Shown here in pieces: positions 22,840 through 64,000 of a DNA stretch of 64,000 nucleotides. A program made the translations under genes and the position numbers. A model generated the notes under the pieces. It had not been told where the DNA came from, made no database searches, and saw nothing but the letters and a program-made list of their open reading frames with translations. Position 1 is the stretch's first letter; every line of letters starts with the position of its first letter. This stretch comes from Corydoras sp. C115. Lineage: Eukaryota > Chordata > Actinopteri > Siluriformes > Callichthyidae. The stretch lies in contig JAFMOC010000109.1 of NCBI GenBank assembly GCA_019802505.1, positions 819,501 to 883,500 on the forward strand, read 5' to 3'.

Positions 22840-24146
22840 TACAATAACATGCAAAACACTTAGACAGTCTTATCTAAATCAGATAATTAACTTCCCGACA
22901 AATTTAGTTTTCAGTTGTACATGTAAATGCACTCAGTGTGAGAACCTCAGATGGGAATAATGTTTCAAAGTTTCATATTTGAGCAGCTTTCACACGTTTT
23001 AATGGAATTTGTCTTAACACGAACTTTTGTCTTCGGGGATGTTAGGACAGTGGAAGGAGTGAAATTAAAGTGGCTATGTTTGGGAAGTAAAATGATGAAG
23101 CCATTGCTATTGTAGCTATCGTATTTAGACGTGAATATATGTTTTGATACGGCTAGAATATTTTTTTAAACCCTCGTGTGTTTTATTTAATTCTCTTTTA
23201 TTCGCTAGGTCACGGTGCTTTGTTGGAAATGTGAGCTGAAATGTTTTTTTCTTTCTGTAAAACTCAGGAATTTTTTTTTTCTCCAAAAATATTGTTTTCC
23301 AAAGTTGAAATTGAACTTGTAAATAGTGTAATGTTCTTTGTTGCCAGTAGAGGGCAGAAGTAGGCCAAATAGAGACTGGCTGGTTTAAAGTGAATGCAGA
23401 TACTCACTCATCACCTCTTGTTGGCAGTGTTTCTCTTTAACCTACCAACTCTGCTACATTTCCATGTACATATCATCTCAGGCACTGCACCCCAGCTTGT
23501 TTACAATTTTTAGAACCATGGTATGATATAACGACGAACACCTCCATAATAAGTGCCTGTGATGGCAACTATCCTCAATCTTGACATCATCCAGCTCTGG
23601 TATGGTTAAGGCTCATTGTGCAGCTTTTCAAGCTACCTCTCAAGCTTTTAAAAACAAGGTAACACCTGTTGACATCCGCCCTCCCCCCCACACACATGTG
23701 GCTATATGAGGATGAAAAGAAATTGGCAGCTAAGATTTTTTTTTTTAATAGTTTGCATTTTTTGTTTCTAGAATTTATAGCTAATATGTTCCATGTTTCT
23801 GGATGAAATTTTAATTATTTAAAATCTACTTGCACCTATTTGTCTTGACTTAAATATTTTCCATCAGTAGGAGGTCTTTTGTTTAAAAGATTTTAATGTT
23901 TAGAATTATTTTGAATTACGATAACGGGACACTTTGTGAAAATGAAGCCGTGTGTACGCATGTTTTATGGCTGAGTAGAAGCTTGTCTTCAGGATTTTGT
24001 TCCATTTTACCCCAAATTTATTAGTTGGACGTCAGAAAACAGTCTCTAAGGGTGAGGCCTGGTGCATATGTTTTCCAAACCACATGCAGCCATCAATGCC
24101 TGTATGTAAATAAACTGAATACAGTTTGAAGCAAGTGTGAACTTAG

Positions 24147-24591
24147 AGTATCAGTCAAAAGTTTGGAGAAGCCCCCTTCTGGCTCCATTTTCTTCACTTA
24201 CCTTTTAGATGGACTTTGTAGTTTTGTAATTACAGACTGTAGTCCTGTGTTCTTTGTGTTTGTCAGTCCCCTGTTGGTTCTCTGTTCTCACAGAACAGGT
24301 ATCATTTGGGTGGTGGATTGTTTGTCAGTTTAGTGCAGCAGTGCAGCTGTAGTTTCATTTAAACACCTCAGTGACACTGCTGGGATAGGAATAATGCACC
24401 AACCAAATAATACCTGCTCTGTGGTGCTACTATTGGGGCCCTGACCATTAGAGCAGAGTAATGTACTATAGAACACAAACAGATGGACTACAGTCTGGAA
24501 TTCTAGAACTACAAAGTCTATCTTTACAGAAAGTGGAACTGAGAACATGGACAAATAGGAGGTGTGTCCAAACATTTGACTTGTACTGTAT
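24147..24591. mobile_element. Foldback Tc1-type MITE (family B)
   Basis: Left end AGTATCAGTCAAAAGTTTGG, right end AACATTTGACTTGTACTGTA, with the paired AGATGGACT hairpins inside. It is shorter than the 22.2-kb copy because of internal loss. Confidence 0.78.
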
Positions 24592-26065
24592 ATTATCAAT
24601 TACTGTTATCCAATGGGGCAATCATTCATGCCACTGAGAGTTACATAATGGTGCTGTAAGTGAAAACTTACTCTGCTTGTCGGCATCACAGCAGTCAGTG
24701 TGTAAACCAGGTCAGCTGATAACTGATGCACAGCTTTTTTCTTGTGGTTGGATTCTTAAGATTAAATTAAAAAGTCAATCTTATAAGTTCTAAAAGCCAG
24801 TCGTTTTGACATGAGTGATCACCTAAAAGGAGAACACTGTATATCAGTTCTGAATGAAAAGGGAAAATCCTCCTGATCCTGGTTAAAAAACTCTTTTATG
24901 TTATTGCATGTGATGCCAGTTCACCCACGGGGTTCAGTGGGTATGTTATCGACCATGTTAAGGTGAGGCATGTTAGGTGAGTTTTCTGTTAAAGAGTTTT
25001 ACTACTATTTTTGTATAGAGTCATATTTTCCTGTTTGCTGTTTACTCATTTTTATTTGTGATATATTTCTTTCTGGTTGACACTTTACATGAAGTGTTGA
25101 GTAACTGACATACAAGTTAATGTAATGTAAACATGTCATCCATTAATATAGCAACTGAGGTGTGTTAGAGTACAGTATTGAGAAACGTGGACCGGTCCAG
25201 TAGAGCTGCGGCCATTCAGAACCGTACAGCATTGGAACTGAAGTAGATTCTAACACGCTTCAGTTTCTGGATTTAGTTATATGTTCAATTAACATTATTT
25301 ATCCATTGTTTCGGTATTCATGTGTTTCTTAAGCTAACCAACATGTTACAGTAACTTTATATTAGTTAGTCAACACTTAATGTACAGTGTTCTAAATACC
25401 GACCAGACAGGAACCAGAGATGTTAAGTCATGAAGTCACAAAGTTCCATTTAAAAAAAGAGAAGTGCTTTGGCATCGATCCGGCGCCGTGCCCTTGTTTC
25501 CCAAATCCAGGACCTTCTTTCCAACACTGTTTTTTAAACATAATAAAAATGCACCCCATCAGTCGGAGTATTTAAGTGTAAGCTTATCAGGACTGAACCT
25601 CCTGAACGCTTGTGCATCTGATGAACCCATGTGTTTTATACAACACTGTACGCTGGTTTGTATCCCTTCAGGTAAAATGTATTTGGTGAAATCATTTCTC
25701 ATATCAACTGTTCAATCCAAGAGGTTCACATAAATGTTCTCTTGTTTACTTGTCCTCTATGTGGGACAAATGTCCTGTCCTATCAAACTTGAAAATTGTG
25801 TGCTTTTAGGCATGTGTGTGTACATGAGTGTGTCTTGTTTTGAGGTATTAGTGACTTTCAGTTTGTAGAAATATCTATAAGTATTTTATAACGTGGGGTT
25901 TTTGTAATAAGCATTATATTTGTCATTTGAACAAACTTTTGTAACTTTGTATTTATAATGTATTTGAAAGAATCGATTTTTAGTGGAAAAAAAAAGCAGA
26001 CAGCACTTAATGTTGTGTGATGATTTTAATGAATAAACCATAGTTTGATGAAAGTTGAAATCGCC

Positions 26066-26343
26066 GGAGCATGTTGTTCATTCATTCATTATCTCCCGCT
26101 TTATCCTCTATTAGGGTCGCGGTGGGGTTCCTCATGCCCATCCAGGGGAGAACGTTTCGGGCGCTGGGCAGATACACCCAGGACAGGGCGCCAATCCATC
26201 GCTGGGTACACACTCGCACAATCAAACACACTCTATATGGGGCAATTTAGAGAACTCAATTAACTTGATTCATGTTTTTGGACTGTGGGAGGAAACCGGA
26301 GAACCCGGAGGAAACCCACGGGGAGAACACGGAGCATGTTGTT
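26066..26343 (-). mobile_element. 5'-truncated family A SINE with 13-bp target-site duplication
   Basis: The element (26079-26330) starts with the CATTCATT tail and stops before the tRNA-like head. GGAGCATGTTGTT flanks it at 26066-26078 and 26331-26343. It inserted about 30 bp beyond a candidate e2f2 polyadenylation signal. Confidence 0.92.
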
Positions 26344-27000
26344 AATTCATTAATTTTCTTCTGCTTAAACTTATATTAGGGGTGTGTGTGGGGGGGGGTT
26401 CACCATGTCCATCCAGGGGAGAATGAGTGTGGCCAGCGATGAATTGACTCCCTGTCCTTGGTCTATCTGAAACACACACACACACAATACAGAGGACATT
26501 TAGATAGGGGCAATTTGGAGCAGTAAATTTACCTTGAATCCATGTTTTTGGACGGTGGGAAGAAACCGGAGAACCTGAATGAAACCCACACAGACATGGG
26601 GAGAATAGTCAGCTTGTAGCTAAGGAACCAGCCTTGAGACCTGAAGCTTCCCGGTTCAATTCCCGGTCCCACCAAGTACTACGGCTGAAGTGCCCTAGAG
26701 CAAGGCACCTAACCCCAATTGCTCCCCGGGTGCTGGGTGCAGGGCCGCTTCAGGCACGTGTGCTCACTTCACCAGTGTGTGTTTATGTGTGTGTCACTGC
26801 ACTGATGGGTTAAATGTGGAGGACACTCCCCTGTGTGTAAACACTGGGCAAAATAGATCACTTTGTCACTGTATCATGGAAACCACCCACGTTGGGCTTC
26901 GAACCTGGATCCCCAGCACTGAAAGGCTGATGTGCTAGCCACTATTGCAAAAGTAAAATCTGTAGTCCTGGATAAGAACTTCACAAGTTGCTGGTTTGGA
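26344..27000. repeat. Older SINE fragments of families A and C-like
   Basis: About 26350-26600 is a diverged - oriented family A body. About 26605-26885 is a different tRNA-like SINE with CCCGGTTCAATTCCCGG, GAGCAAGGCACCTAACCCC and a long tail; its exact family was not named. Confidence 0.65.
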
Positions 27001-28290
27001 TTTTCAAGCTCAAAAAGACTAATAGCTGCAAACAAGAAACTAACTTTTACCCTGAAAAGCCCAATGGAAATAGCTGACCTGCTGTTGACGTGAAGCCGAG
27101 GTGTGTATGTGACAGACAGAGAGTTATTTGTAGTGCTTCTTGGAGGGCATGGTTCTGTGACTCACACGCTGTTATTGTCAACAGAGTTGTATTATTGGAG
27201 CTTCATTACAGTGGTGTGGCTGCTTTCCTTCCTAAGTTCTACACAAACTCTTCAAGACACTCCAAACTGTCTGCTGCTATCCTTTAAATAACATTCTCTT
27301 TTTCACTACACCCTCATTTCTGACCGGTTCTGTCGCTTGCTCTTTTTATGGTCCGTTTTAATTACTTGCTTTGCTACTTCAGTTGTAGGCTTGACTGAAC
27401 GAATTTGGCAGTAAAGTTGGAAGCCTGCAGTGTGCTGGGAAACGTGACGACTATCAACTCACCTTTACCAGAAAAGATTATTGTTCAAAGACCCCCCCCC
27501 AAAAGCGGAAATTTATTAGAGACAGCTTTTGGAATCGACTTTCTCCTCTGGTGCTTGCTCATTTTGTGAGTTGTGTCAGTGGAGGGTTGGGTTAGGTTAG
27601 GGGGGGGGACTGTCAAATATGAGGTGAAGTGAAAAGGGCAACACTCCTCTTAAACCGAACCCCACAGTTCCCACACCCACCCTTTCTTTTCCACTAATTC
27701 CCTTTTACCAAAACGCTTCCTCTCTCACAAATGTGCATCCACTTTTTACTTTTCGTGCAACACTCTTTGCTCTCATTCTTTCTTTTGTGAAGCGTTGAAT
27801 GTAAGCCCCTTTATACCATCACGTATTCAGTGTCTCCTTAACTCACAACGAAAACCACACACATGCCGACTGCAGAGCGACTCCACATCTGCTTATAAAG
27901 GAAAGGTGTGTGTGTGTGTGTTTGTGTGTGTGTTCACTACTGGCCTGATTTATTTCAGAAACATATTCGTGAACCCTTCCACACCCTGTCAGAATCCCAG
28001 CCCGGCAGTTTAACCACACCATTCGTTTTTCACTCGGAGGAAAATGGGAGGCCCCTCATCCGAAGCAGTGCGAAGGAAAATGGCAAAGAAAGGAAGAAGA
28101 GAGAAAACATTCATAATTACTAACAGAACCTTTTGGAAAAAAGCTGAAACACTGAAATGTCCCACATGTGCACTATTTAATATTTCTTCTGGGTTCTCAT
28201 CAATTTTGAAGAAATATTTATTTACTTATATGCGCAAGACATAAAGTGTGGTATGTTACAACTGTAAAAAGAAAACAGTATACAAGTATA
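27001..28290. other. Intergenic DNA without a recognised gene
   Basis: Contains a short GT microsatellite near 27905-27932 and several C or G runs. ORFs of 60-90 codons show no family features. Confidence 0.45.
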
Positions 28291-28295
28291 GTTTG

Positions 28296-28560
28296 GGGCA
28301 GCATGGTGGCTTAGTGGTTAGCATGTTCTCCTCTCAGCACTAGGGATTCCCGGTTCGAATCCCCATCTGGGTGAAGTTTCCATGTTCTCCCCGTGTCTGC
28401 GTGGGTTTCCTCCGGGTTCTCTGGTTTCCTCCCATAGTCCAAAAACATGGATCAAGTCAATTGAGTTCTCCAAATTGCCCCATATAGAGTGTGTATGTGT
28501 GCATGAGTGTGTGCCCAGCGATAGATTGGCGCCCTGTCCTGGGTCTATCTGCCCAGCGCC
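28296..28560 (+). mobile_element. Family A SINE lacking its tail
   Basis: From GGCAGCATGGTGGCTTAGTGG to CTGCCCAGCGCC, where it stops abruptly before the tail. The retained part closely resembles the young copies. Confidence 0.88.
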
Positions 28561-28997
28561 ATCTTATTACATGATCCCATGAGCAAAGACTGTTCCACTG
28601 ACTTGTGAGGTGGTGGATTTTGTAACGTGTGAATAGCACGTGAGACCGGTCGTGTTAACGAAATGCATAACAGTGTTTGAAATGGCATACTGCTCTATTC
28701 TGACTGTACAATAGATGCTTGTCCTCGGTGCAACCTTTATCTTTGTATATTAAACCCTAACAGTTCAGTATGAATGGTGTTTGGTGCATAGCAGTCTAAA
28801 AAAATGCTACCAATCACGCTGAACCGGTTGAAGCTCGGGTGTACCAGACAGATTCTCGATATAAGTCTAGCTGCTTTACATTTTTAAAGACAAATGAATA
28901 AGTCTTTTCTTCCAGCCTGAAACTAAAAGGTGTTATTATACAAAATTGCTGCATTAGATTCGAATATGTTAGAAATACAGGCACAGCTAATGATTTT
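28561..28997. other. Unrecognised intergenic DNA
   Basis: No exon, RNA gene or dispersed repeat recognised. Confidence 0.4.
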
Positions 28998-29195
28998 GTC
29001 CATTATATCATTACATTACATTTATCAGAAGCTTTTATCCAAAACGACTTACAAGGTGAGCACAGGGTTAATCACAACATCTCTGGAGCAATAAGGGTTA
29101 AGGACCCACACTGGTAACTTCAGTGGACCTGGGATTTGAACCCCCAACCTTCTGATTGATAGCCCAACACCCTAACCACTAAGCTACCGCAGCCA
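28998..29195 (-). mobile_element. Family C SINE (- orientation)
   Basis: Starts with TTACATTTATCAGAAGCTTTTATCC and ends ACCACTAAGCTACC, the complement of the head. GGATTTGAACCCCCAACC is the B-box region in reverse. Confidence 0.82.
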
Positions 29196-30350
29196 GCAGT
29201 GATGTTAGAAATTATGTTAGAAATACAGACACAGCTAATGATTGCACCGACACACTGTATAGGGGCAACTTAAATTATTCCACTATTTAATACTGAAGGA
29301 GAACTGGCATTGCTGTAAGACTAAAGGACCAGACGACATTCAACACTAGAGCATAGTAAGCAATCAGAGTTATTTCATCTTTGGAAATAAGCTGCTGGGG
29401 ATCCAGGTTTGAAACCCCAAAACATGGAATTATTGTGATCTGGCTGTTACAAATTGCCCCATCTAATTTGCCCTGATATAGTGTGTGTCTGTGTGAGTGA
29501 GTGTGCTTCCTGTCCGGCATCGGGAACCCACCCAGACTACTAGAGGTAAACAAAGACTTCACTTTAGCATAAATAAAACACTGTACACTTTAAAAAGATA
29601 CTATTTATTAGAATTTTCCAGAGTAAAGACCCAGTGAGTAATTTTAAGAGAAACATAACCCAAGCTCAGCCCTGAATGTGAGCGCAAGTGTTTTATGTTA
29701 AAATGATTGACAGGAAAGCAATAGAGCATTGAATTTCAGCTTGAACTGTCTGTATGTCTGTAAGACATCTGTGACTCCTTAATACTCAGTAGGTTGTAAG
29801 ACCTCAACCACCTATAATCACCCAGCCCCTTGGCCCTAACCTTCCTTTCTTTAATGCTGATAAGACCAAGAACCTTTAGTTTTCTTTGTGTCCATCCACC
29901 TCCACAAAAACGTCTATTAAGGTGGAACTTTTTTAAGTAATTTATATCTGAGTCAATCACTTTATCTTATATCATTTTAATATCTTGACTGCTTGATTCT
30001 ACTCTAGGGACAAGGGTGTGCAGGGGGGGGGGGGTCCCCATACCCATCCAGTGGAGAACGTTTCGGGTGCTCACACAGATACACACTATATTGGGGCAAC
30101 TTCAATTTATTGCAGCCAATTCACCTTTAATCCACGTTGTTGGATTGTAGGAGAAACCCAGAGAACACCTGGGAAATCACTGCGAGAACACGGAAACTCC
30201 ACCCAGGGTGAAAAGCTGTAATGTTTAACTGCCTTCACCTTTACCTCATGCCTTTTTTGTTCTTTTAGGAGGCTAAACTACACCATGAAGTAAGGCTTTA
30301 CGAAATATTTCATGTTCTCTGTGTGTACAACTGAGTTTAACACATATCTG
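29196..30350. other. Intergenic DNA with SINE scraps
   Basis: Fragments of family A lie at about 29440-29545 and 30015-30215 (- oriented, after a G run near 30021). The rest, including 29.55-29.95 kb, is unrecognised. Confidence 0.5.
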
Positions 30351-30351
30351 C

Positions 30352-30672
30352 CCGGGCGGCACTTTGTCTTAGTGGTTAGCACGTTCGCCTCTCAGTGATA
30401 GAGATTCCCGGTTCGAATCCCAATCTGGGTGGATTTTCCATGGTCTCCCAGTGGGTTTCCTTCGAGTTCTCCCAGAGTCCAAAAACATGGATCCAGGTCA
30501 ATTGAATTCTTCAAATTGCCCCATATAGAGTGTGTTTGTGTGGGTGAGTGAGTGTGCCCAGCAATAGATTGGCACCCTGTCCTGGGTGTATCTGCCCGGC
30601 GCCCAAAACCCCCCCCCCCCCCCCCCCGTGACCCTAATAGAGGATGAAGTAGTAGATAATGAATGGATGGAC
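30352..30672 (+). mobile_element. Family A SINE with internal C run
   Basis: Head GGCGGCACTTTGTCTTAGTGG to tail GATAATGAATGGATGG. A C-run at about 30608-30627 replaces part of the GGGGAACCCC segment. Confidence 0.85.
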
Positions 30673-30709
30673 ATATCTGCCCTATCAGTCCAATTCAAGC
30701 TTGTTCTGT

Positions 30710-30940
30710 TTTACATTACATTTGGTCATTTAGTAGACGCTTTTATCCAAAGCGACTTACAAGGTGAGGGTTAATCACAACATCCCTGTAGGGTTAAGGG
30801 CACCCTGTCCTGGGTGGGCAAGGCCCGGTTGCTCAAGGACCCACAGTGGTAACTTCAGTGGACCTGGGATTTGAACCCCCAACCTTCAGATTGATAGCCC
30901 AATGCCCTGACCACTGAGCTACCACTCACCACTCCCTATG
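30710..30940 (-). mobile_element. Family C SINE (- orientation) with extra internal segment
   Basis: Begins TTACATTTGGTCATTTAGTAGACGC and ends CCACTGAGCTACC. A segment CACCCTGTCCTGGGTGGGCA near 30800 resembles family A and interrupts it. Confidence 0.75.
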
Positions 30941-31049
30941 TTTTGCCAAACATATAAGTCAGAGGATCAGTAAAGTGGGTGCTAATGCTGAACTAGTTAA
31001 CTCTGGATGTATTAGACATAGAGGATGATTTCTGTGAGGCCACCAGGAG

Positions 31050-31205
31050 GAGAACATGACATTCATTCATTCATTATCTCCCGCTTTATCCTCTATAAGG
31101 GTCGCGGTGGGGTTCCCCATGCCCATCCAGGGGAGAACGTCTCGGGCGCTGGGCAGATACACCCAGGACAGGGCGCCGATCCATCGCTGGGCGAGAACAT
31201 GACAT
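31050..31205 (-). mobile_element. 5'-truncated family A SINE just upstream of asap3, with 13-bp target-site duplication
   Basis: The element (31063-31192) runs from the CATTCATT tail to CATCGCTGGGC and lacks head and mid-body. GAGAACATGACAT flanks it exactly at 31050-31062 and 31193-31205. It ends about 350 bp before the asap3 start codon. Confidence 0.94.
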
Positions 31206-31559
31206 GAGCTCGTGTTCCTCCTGCGCACACGTTCCTGCAGAACCCAAACATTGTCACGTGACGCGGCTCTGATTAGCTCTCGCGCCGGAGCAGCTTGGCG
31301 CAGAGAAACGCGCGCACACACACGCGCGCACAGCCGGTGGAGTGAGTTGGAGTCTAACTCTGTCCCCAAAAAACACCTTCACCCTCGGACTCGCACTCTT
31401 TTTTGGAGACATGGAGCGTCTGTTACTTTCCGCGCAGCAGCGTACAGCAGTCCACCCGGTTCCACGCCGCGTTTGAGCGGATAATTCGGGGGATTGAGCA
31501 CAAACGAGTGGATTACGACGTTCTCCGCGGTGGGACTTCAGAACTTTTGTCGAGCAGCC
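31206..31559 (+). promoter_or_regulatory. asap3: asap3 promoter/5'UTR region
   Basis: GC-rich, CpG-containing stretch between the SINE and the ATG. The E-box CACGTG lies at 31255-31260. No TATA box seen. The start site was not located; a CpG-island type promoter is likely. Confidence 0.6.
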
Positions 31560-63136
<31,577 letters not shown>

Positions 63137-64000
63137 GTATGAGTTTAATATGCTTTAGAGCTTAATATCTACCCTGCAATATTATCTATTGTACATATAG
63201 CATCCATGGACAAAATGAAAATTAGCTCAACCTCAACCTTAAACAACCTTTAACTGAAGAAATTGTATTCTGTATTGTTTTTCATCATCACGTTACAGAT
63301 CCTGCACCCTACATAACAGTGGACATCTGCTTGTTTTCATTAAGAATTCATTATCACAGCCAATCAGAGGAATTTCCATCAAAATTTAATGACTATATCC
63401 ATTTTTGTGAAAGTTTTTGGACATTTGATTAAGGTGTACACACTGTGTATATAGTGTCCAATACTATTAACAGTAAGGGGTCCTTAAAAGTTTTTTTTTC
63501 TTTTAAAACAAAACGAATACCACAGGGTTTTTTTTTCTTGCCACTGTCACTTCAGCTTGTTCTTTGGGGGTTCAGAAGTTGAACTCTTAATTAAAGACTT
63601 AATAAAAACTTAATACAGTGCTATATCAATAAATAAATAAACTATTGACCATCCATATGTGGCTTTACTAAAAGTTCAGCTCCAGATGATCATGTTGTAT
63701 GTTTAATAACAGATTATTTTAAAAGGTCTGTCTCAAAAATAAATACTGTTATTAATTTAAACTATTGCCAGTAACATTTTGATGGTTGTTTGGGAGATTA
63801 ATAGTTTTATGATGTTTTAACTGTATCTTGTTTTTGTGCCTAATTTCCTGTTGTTTAAAACATTTTTAATGACCACCTCATAGATATGATACTTTCAACT
63901 AAGCAGCTGCTTTCCTAGCCTATTAAATATGACATATTTCTTATGTTGACTAAGAATGACTAAGGCACACTGACCCCTACCTCACCTCTTACACACAGCC
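63137..64000 (+). other. asap3: asap3 intron 21 (runs off the window)
   Basis: AT-rich, with a family D fragment at about 63480-63640 (TTGCCACTGTCACTTCAGC). No further exon reaches the right edge. Confidence 0.7.

Larger units (their letters stand above)
21083..26060 (+). other. e2f2: Probable long e2f2 3'UTR and downstream DNA
   Basis: No coding exon seen. AATAAA hexamers occur at 21890-21895, 24109-24114 and 26032-26037. Mammalian E2F2 has a 3'UTR of several kb, so the middle or last signal is plausible. The stretch contains two foldback MITE copies (22.2-22.84 and 24.15-24.59 kb) and AT-rich unique DNA between them. RNA evidence would be needed to choose the end. Confidence 0.5.

Overview
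This is a vertebrate nuclear window, almost certainly from a bony fish. It has small exons in large introns with GT-AG borders, TATA and CCAAT promoters, polyadenylation signals, long CA/TA microsatellites, and many copies of tRNA-headed SINEs and Tc1-, pogo- and Harbinger-type DNA elements of kinds common in teleosts. An ostariophysan host is my guess from repeat style only. I see no bacterial, viral or organellar gene.

Three genes lie head to tail on the + strand in the order id3 - e2f2 - asap3, the same order and relative orientation I recall for human 1p36 (ID3, E2F2, ASAP3). id3 (coding 870-1328, two coding exons plus a 3'UTR exon) encodes a 119-residue dominant-negative HLH protein. e2f2 (coding 9922-21082, seven exons, 443 residues) encodes an activator E2F with cyclin A-binding, winged-helix DNA-binding, leucine-zipper/marked-box and pocket-protein-binding parts. 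asap3 (coding from 31560; 21 exons seen to 63136, continuing past the window) encodes an Arf GTPase-activating protein with BAR, PH, ArfGAP and ankyrin parts. The first two act in proliferation and differentiation control, asap3 in membrane and actin remodelling; nothing seen suggests they form one pathway.

Layout: 1-249 microsatellite; 560-2450 id3; 2451-9175 intergenic, with dense SINEs from 4.1 kb; 9176-21082 e2f2 promoter and gene (intron 1 is 6.9 kb); 21083-26060 probable long e2f2 3'UTR or downstream DNA with two foldback MITEs; 26060-31200 intergenic SINE-rich DNA; 31200-64000 asap3. asap3 introns carry a six-copy ~0.4 kb tandem array, a Harbinger element with remnants of both its genes, a pogo-like element with clear terminal inverted repeats, an L2-like LINE scrap, several copies of one foldback MITE, and very long TG/TA microsatellites.

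Most notable: e2f2 intron 4 is an AT-AC U12-type intron with a textbook 5' site and branch point; asap3 exon 20 appears to lack one base (frameshift or assembly error); asap3 exon 19 has a (TG)n tract in place of a polypyrimidine tract; and id3 intron 1 is 99 nt, open and in frame. I found no convincing wholly new biological system. Exon borders were placed by eye from splice signals, reading-frame continuity and remembered family sequences.
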